NCBI GenBank assembly: GCA_028023455.1 | Contig: JAQFVV010000014.1 | Span: 2,545,336 to 2,609,335, forward strand | Direction: 5' to 3' | DNA: 64,000 bases | Source: Epiperipatus broadwayi | Lineage: Eukaryota; Onychophora; Udeonychophora; Euonychophora; Peripatidae | Part shown: one piece after another, positions 61,718 through 64,000 of the stretch | Numbering within the stretch: position 1 is the first letter of the stretch | Layout of the letters: each line of letters starts with the position of its first letter | Notes under the pieces: model-generated | What the model saw: only the letters and a program-made list of their open reading frames with translations | What the model was told of the DNA's origin: nothing | The model's database searches: none | Translations under genes and position numbers: made by a program

Positions 61718-64000
61718 GTAAGAGATTTTATTTAATATCACTTATTCTTAATCTCATTTTTTTGTTATTGTAACTAAAACAAATAATAAATAAAATTTAT
61801 AGAAAGCATTTTGTTAAAGATCACTAACCTCAGGTTTATTTTTGGAGGGAAAACATGGACAAACTATTTTCCTTGATATAAATTTGCCTTATTCCAGAAA
61901 GAAATACTGCATATAGGACATATAAAATAACACATTAAATAAATCAGAGATAGAATCATGTTACTGTAATATATGTGATTGTAGTAGTGGTCATTTCATT
62001 GTGGTATAAAGTGAGAATGACCTCCATTAGTATTCTAGAATATTTGTGATCCCTAGTAGAGAATTTGATATGTGTTTCAGAAAGATATTAGAATAAATGA
62101 TATGTAGTTGGTCATGGAAAGCTATTTTCATAGTAAAACTGTTGAGAGATGTTGGAAAATGAGGTAATGCATTATCTTGTTATAAATTAGTTGCAGAATC
62201 TTGTTATAAAATAGCTGTAGTGTCTTTACTTTGAGATGACATGCTTTTATAACTGATAAATTACATATACCAATATGTATTAGGAAACCTAAGTCAGCAT
62301 ATTGAACTTGTTGTTGCCAGACATGATCAGGGTTTTTTTTTTCTAGATAAAATTAGAAATGTTTTTAAGAATGATTCAAGGTGTTCTTATTTAATAAAAT
62401 AGTTTTGTCTTACCTTTTTTCTTTTTAAAAAAAAAAACTTTTTTATTCTTATTTGATTTAAAGAGAATTCAATAATTACTTATATTTAGTACATTTTAAT
62501 GAGTGCCACTTCCATCTTTAGTTTATTTTATCCAACTAGTCATGGAGTTATCCATTTTCGTTATTATCATTTAATAAATCCTTTTTTTCTTCTTGTAGCT
62601 TTGCCACCATCTGGAAATAATATAGCAACAGTATAAACTGTTATCTACCTAAAGATAGTGTTTTTTATTCTACATCCAATGACTTATTTTTTAGATAACA
62701 TGGAATTTAATTCGAGACATATACCATTCAGTCTATGAGAAGTAGGATAAGAATAATTGGATGTACTTAAAAGTATTAGTTTCATGAAAGTACAAATACA
62801 AAGGCATCATAGAATTATTGATGATTTTATTCAATATCAAATTGAACAAATTGCTATGTTTGCTCTTGCGGCAGAATAAAGAAAGCAATTATTGGATGTT
62901 ACCAATAAAAATGGAATATCTTTATAATAATATGGGTAATGAATTAAATATTACCAAAGTGTTTGGAATAGTATTGACTATAATGTATCGCTAAGTTCAA
63001 ACTGCATCTAAGATATATGATGATGAAATGAAATTGTGTCACATTCAGCAAACAATCACAATATATTATTTAGATACTAGTATCCTTTATTTCTGTAACA
63101 TACTAATTTTTAAATAAAAACTAAAATAATCAATGTGCTGAATTACAAACCTAGTCTTACAACTTAATTTCATTGCAGGCTTACTTTGATGACCAAATAT
63201 AATTAAGTACTGCAATGAAAATACTGAAGATTAGATTTTGCATTAGGTTTAAATGAAATTACTTAGTTGATGTTGCAATTTTTTTGGCATTTAATTTTTG
63301 AGGCTCATCTACATATAGATTACTCAAAATTTTATGAGGAATAATACTCTTTTTACTTTCCTTTAAAATATCTTTTAATAGAGTATTTTTAAAATTAATT
63401 CAAATAATAAAAATGTTGGTGGCAACAAATAAAAGAGCTTGCCAAATTATTGCACTAAAAATACTTATAGAATTGTAGTAATATTCATAAAACTATTGCC
63501 AAATTATAGTATATTTATGTTAAATGTTAATTTGCTTATTTAGATTAACAATTAAGTCTTTGTTACTGAACAGACTATGTAATTTAATAGATTTTTTTCA
63601 ACTATTTATTTTGTGAATGCCTTAGAAAAGATTGATTGACTTTTCATATATTAAATGATCAATATACTGATCTATAGTGTTCTATATTGGATAGTATGTA
63701 GTAAAGAAATATATGGACATTATACATTGTGTGTAAGAGGAATATTGATGAATTATCTGCATTGAATTGATTATAGGATTTTTATTTGTATTTTAATATT
63801 AAAGGGATTGTGAAATCACTTACACTGATCATGCATGCAACAGTTTTCTTCCTATAGACATAAACAAACCAATACCTGATCAATTTGAGAATACATAAAT
63901 ATCACAATGAAAAATTGATAAATAGTAATGGCAAAAATTCCTTATAGCTAATTATGTAGCAGTAATTAAATACTAAAGTATGGATTTGAACCCATATTAA
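61718..64000 (+). other. Downstream intron of the BRIP1-like gene, no further exon seen
   Basis: This is AT-rich sequence with no open frame resembling the next helicase block. The last 20 bases contain GGATTTGAACCCA, a B-box-like word that may start or end a tRNA-related repeat beyond the window. Confidence 0.5.

Noticed and set aside
1-64000. CRISPR arrays, bacterial operons, rRNA genes
   Set aside because: No regularly spaced repeats, Shine-Dalgarno-led gene strings or rRNA-like sequence; the window is eukaryotic.

Overview
This is a window of AT-rich, repeat-laden animal nuclear DNA. Base composition is strongly AT, with long homopolymers and (TA)n tracts. The few host coding pieces are short exons with GT/AG borders, and the mobile elements (Penelope-like elements, Metaviridae-type LTR retrotransposons, a hAT MITE, tRNA-related repeats) are of kinds found in metazoans. 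I cannot fix the phylum. An invertebrate with large introns is the most economical reading.

Host gene. I recognise only two host exons, both on the + strand. One is 98 nt (20477-20574) and the other 36 nt (61682-61717), both ending in phase 0. Joined in frame they encode the motif V region of an XPD-family DNA helicase, closest to BRIP1/FANCJ. They are separated by an intron of about 41.1 kb, so almost all of 20.6-61.7 kb is intron, and 1-20.4 kb is probably the preceding intron. No other exon of the gene was recognised.

Mobile elements. (1) 9050-16206: an LTR retrotransposon with nearly identical 2.29-kb LTRs whose only gene is a 398-aa Gag (coiled coil plus capsid). (2) 35210-40870: a second LTR element with 1.6-kb LTRs, a tRNA-Lys-like primer-binding site and a single coiled-coil/basic ORF. 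(3) 45.55-47.5 kb, minus strand: a decayed Gag-protease-RT element whose Gag aligns with that of element 1, so it is a plausible relic of the autonomous lineage. Elements 1 and 2 share the LTR start TGTACC, an ESPI-x-F Gag N-terminus, a TATA box, a splice-donor-like motif about 400-460 nt downstream, and a duplicated motif before the 3' LTR. Both sit in (TA)n tracts. (4) Several Penelope-like (PLE) fragments: two decayed GIY-YIG ends (21.1-22.06 kb), a roughly 0.7-kb-armed fold-back (24.15-25.57 kb), and an inverted-plus-tandem complex (47.98-52.11 kb). The last contains a nearly full-length degenerate PLE and tRNA-like modules joined to the PLE 3' ends. (5) A 475-bp hAT-type MITE at 55696-56170 with a 7/8-matching target duplication.

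Other structure. There is a roughly 310-bp imperfect fold-back at 2.47-2.79 kb, two back-to-back AT-rich palindromes about 150 bp upstream of the first helicase exon, a G/T-rich island with an internal duplication at 52.5-53.5 kb, and many (TA)n microsatellites. The remaining sequence is AT-rich intronic or intergenic DNA with no gene I can support.
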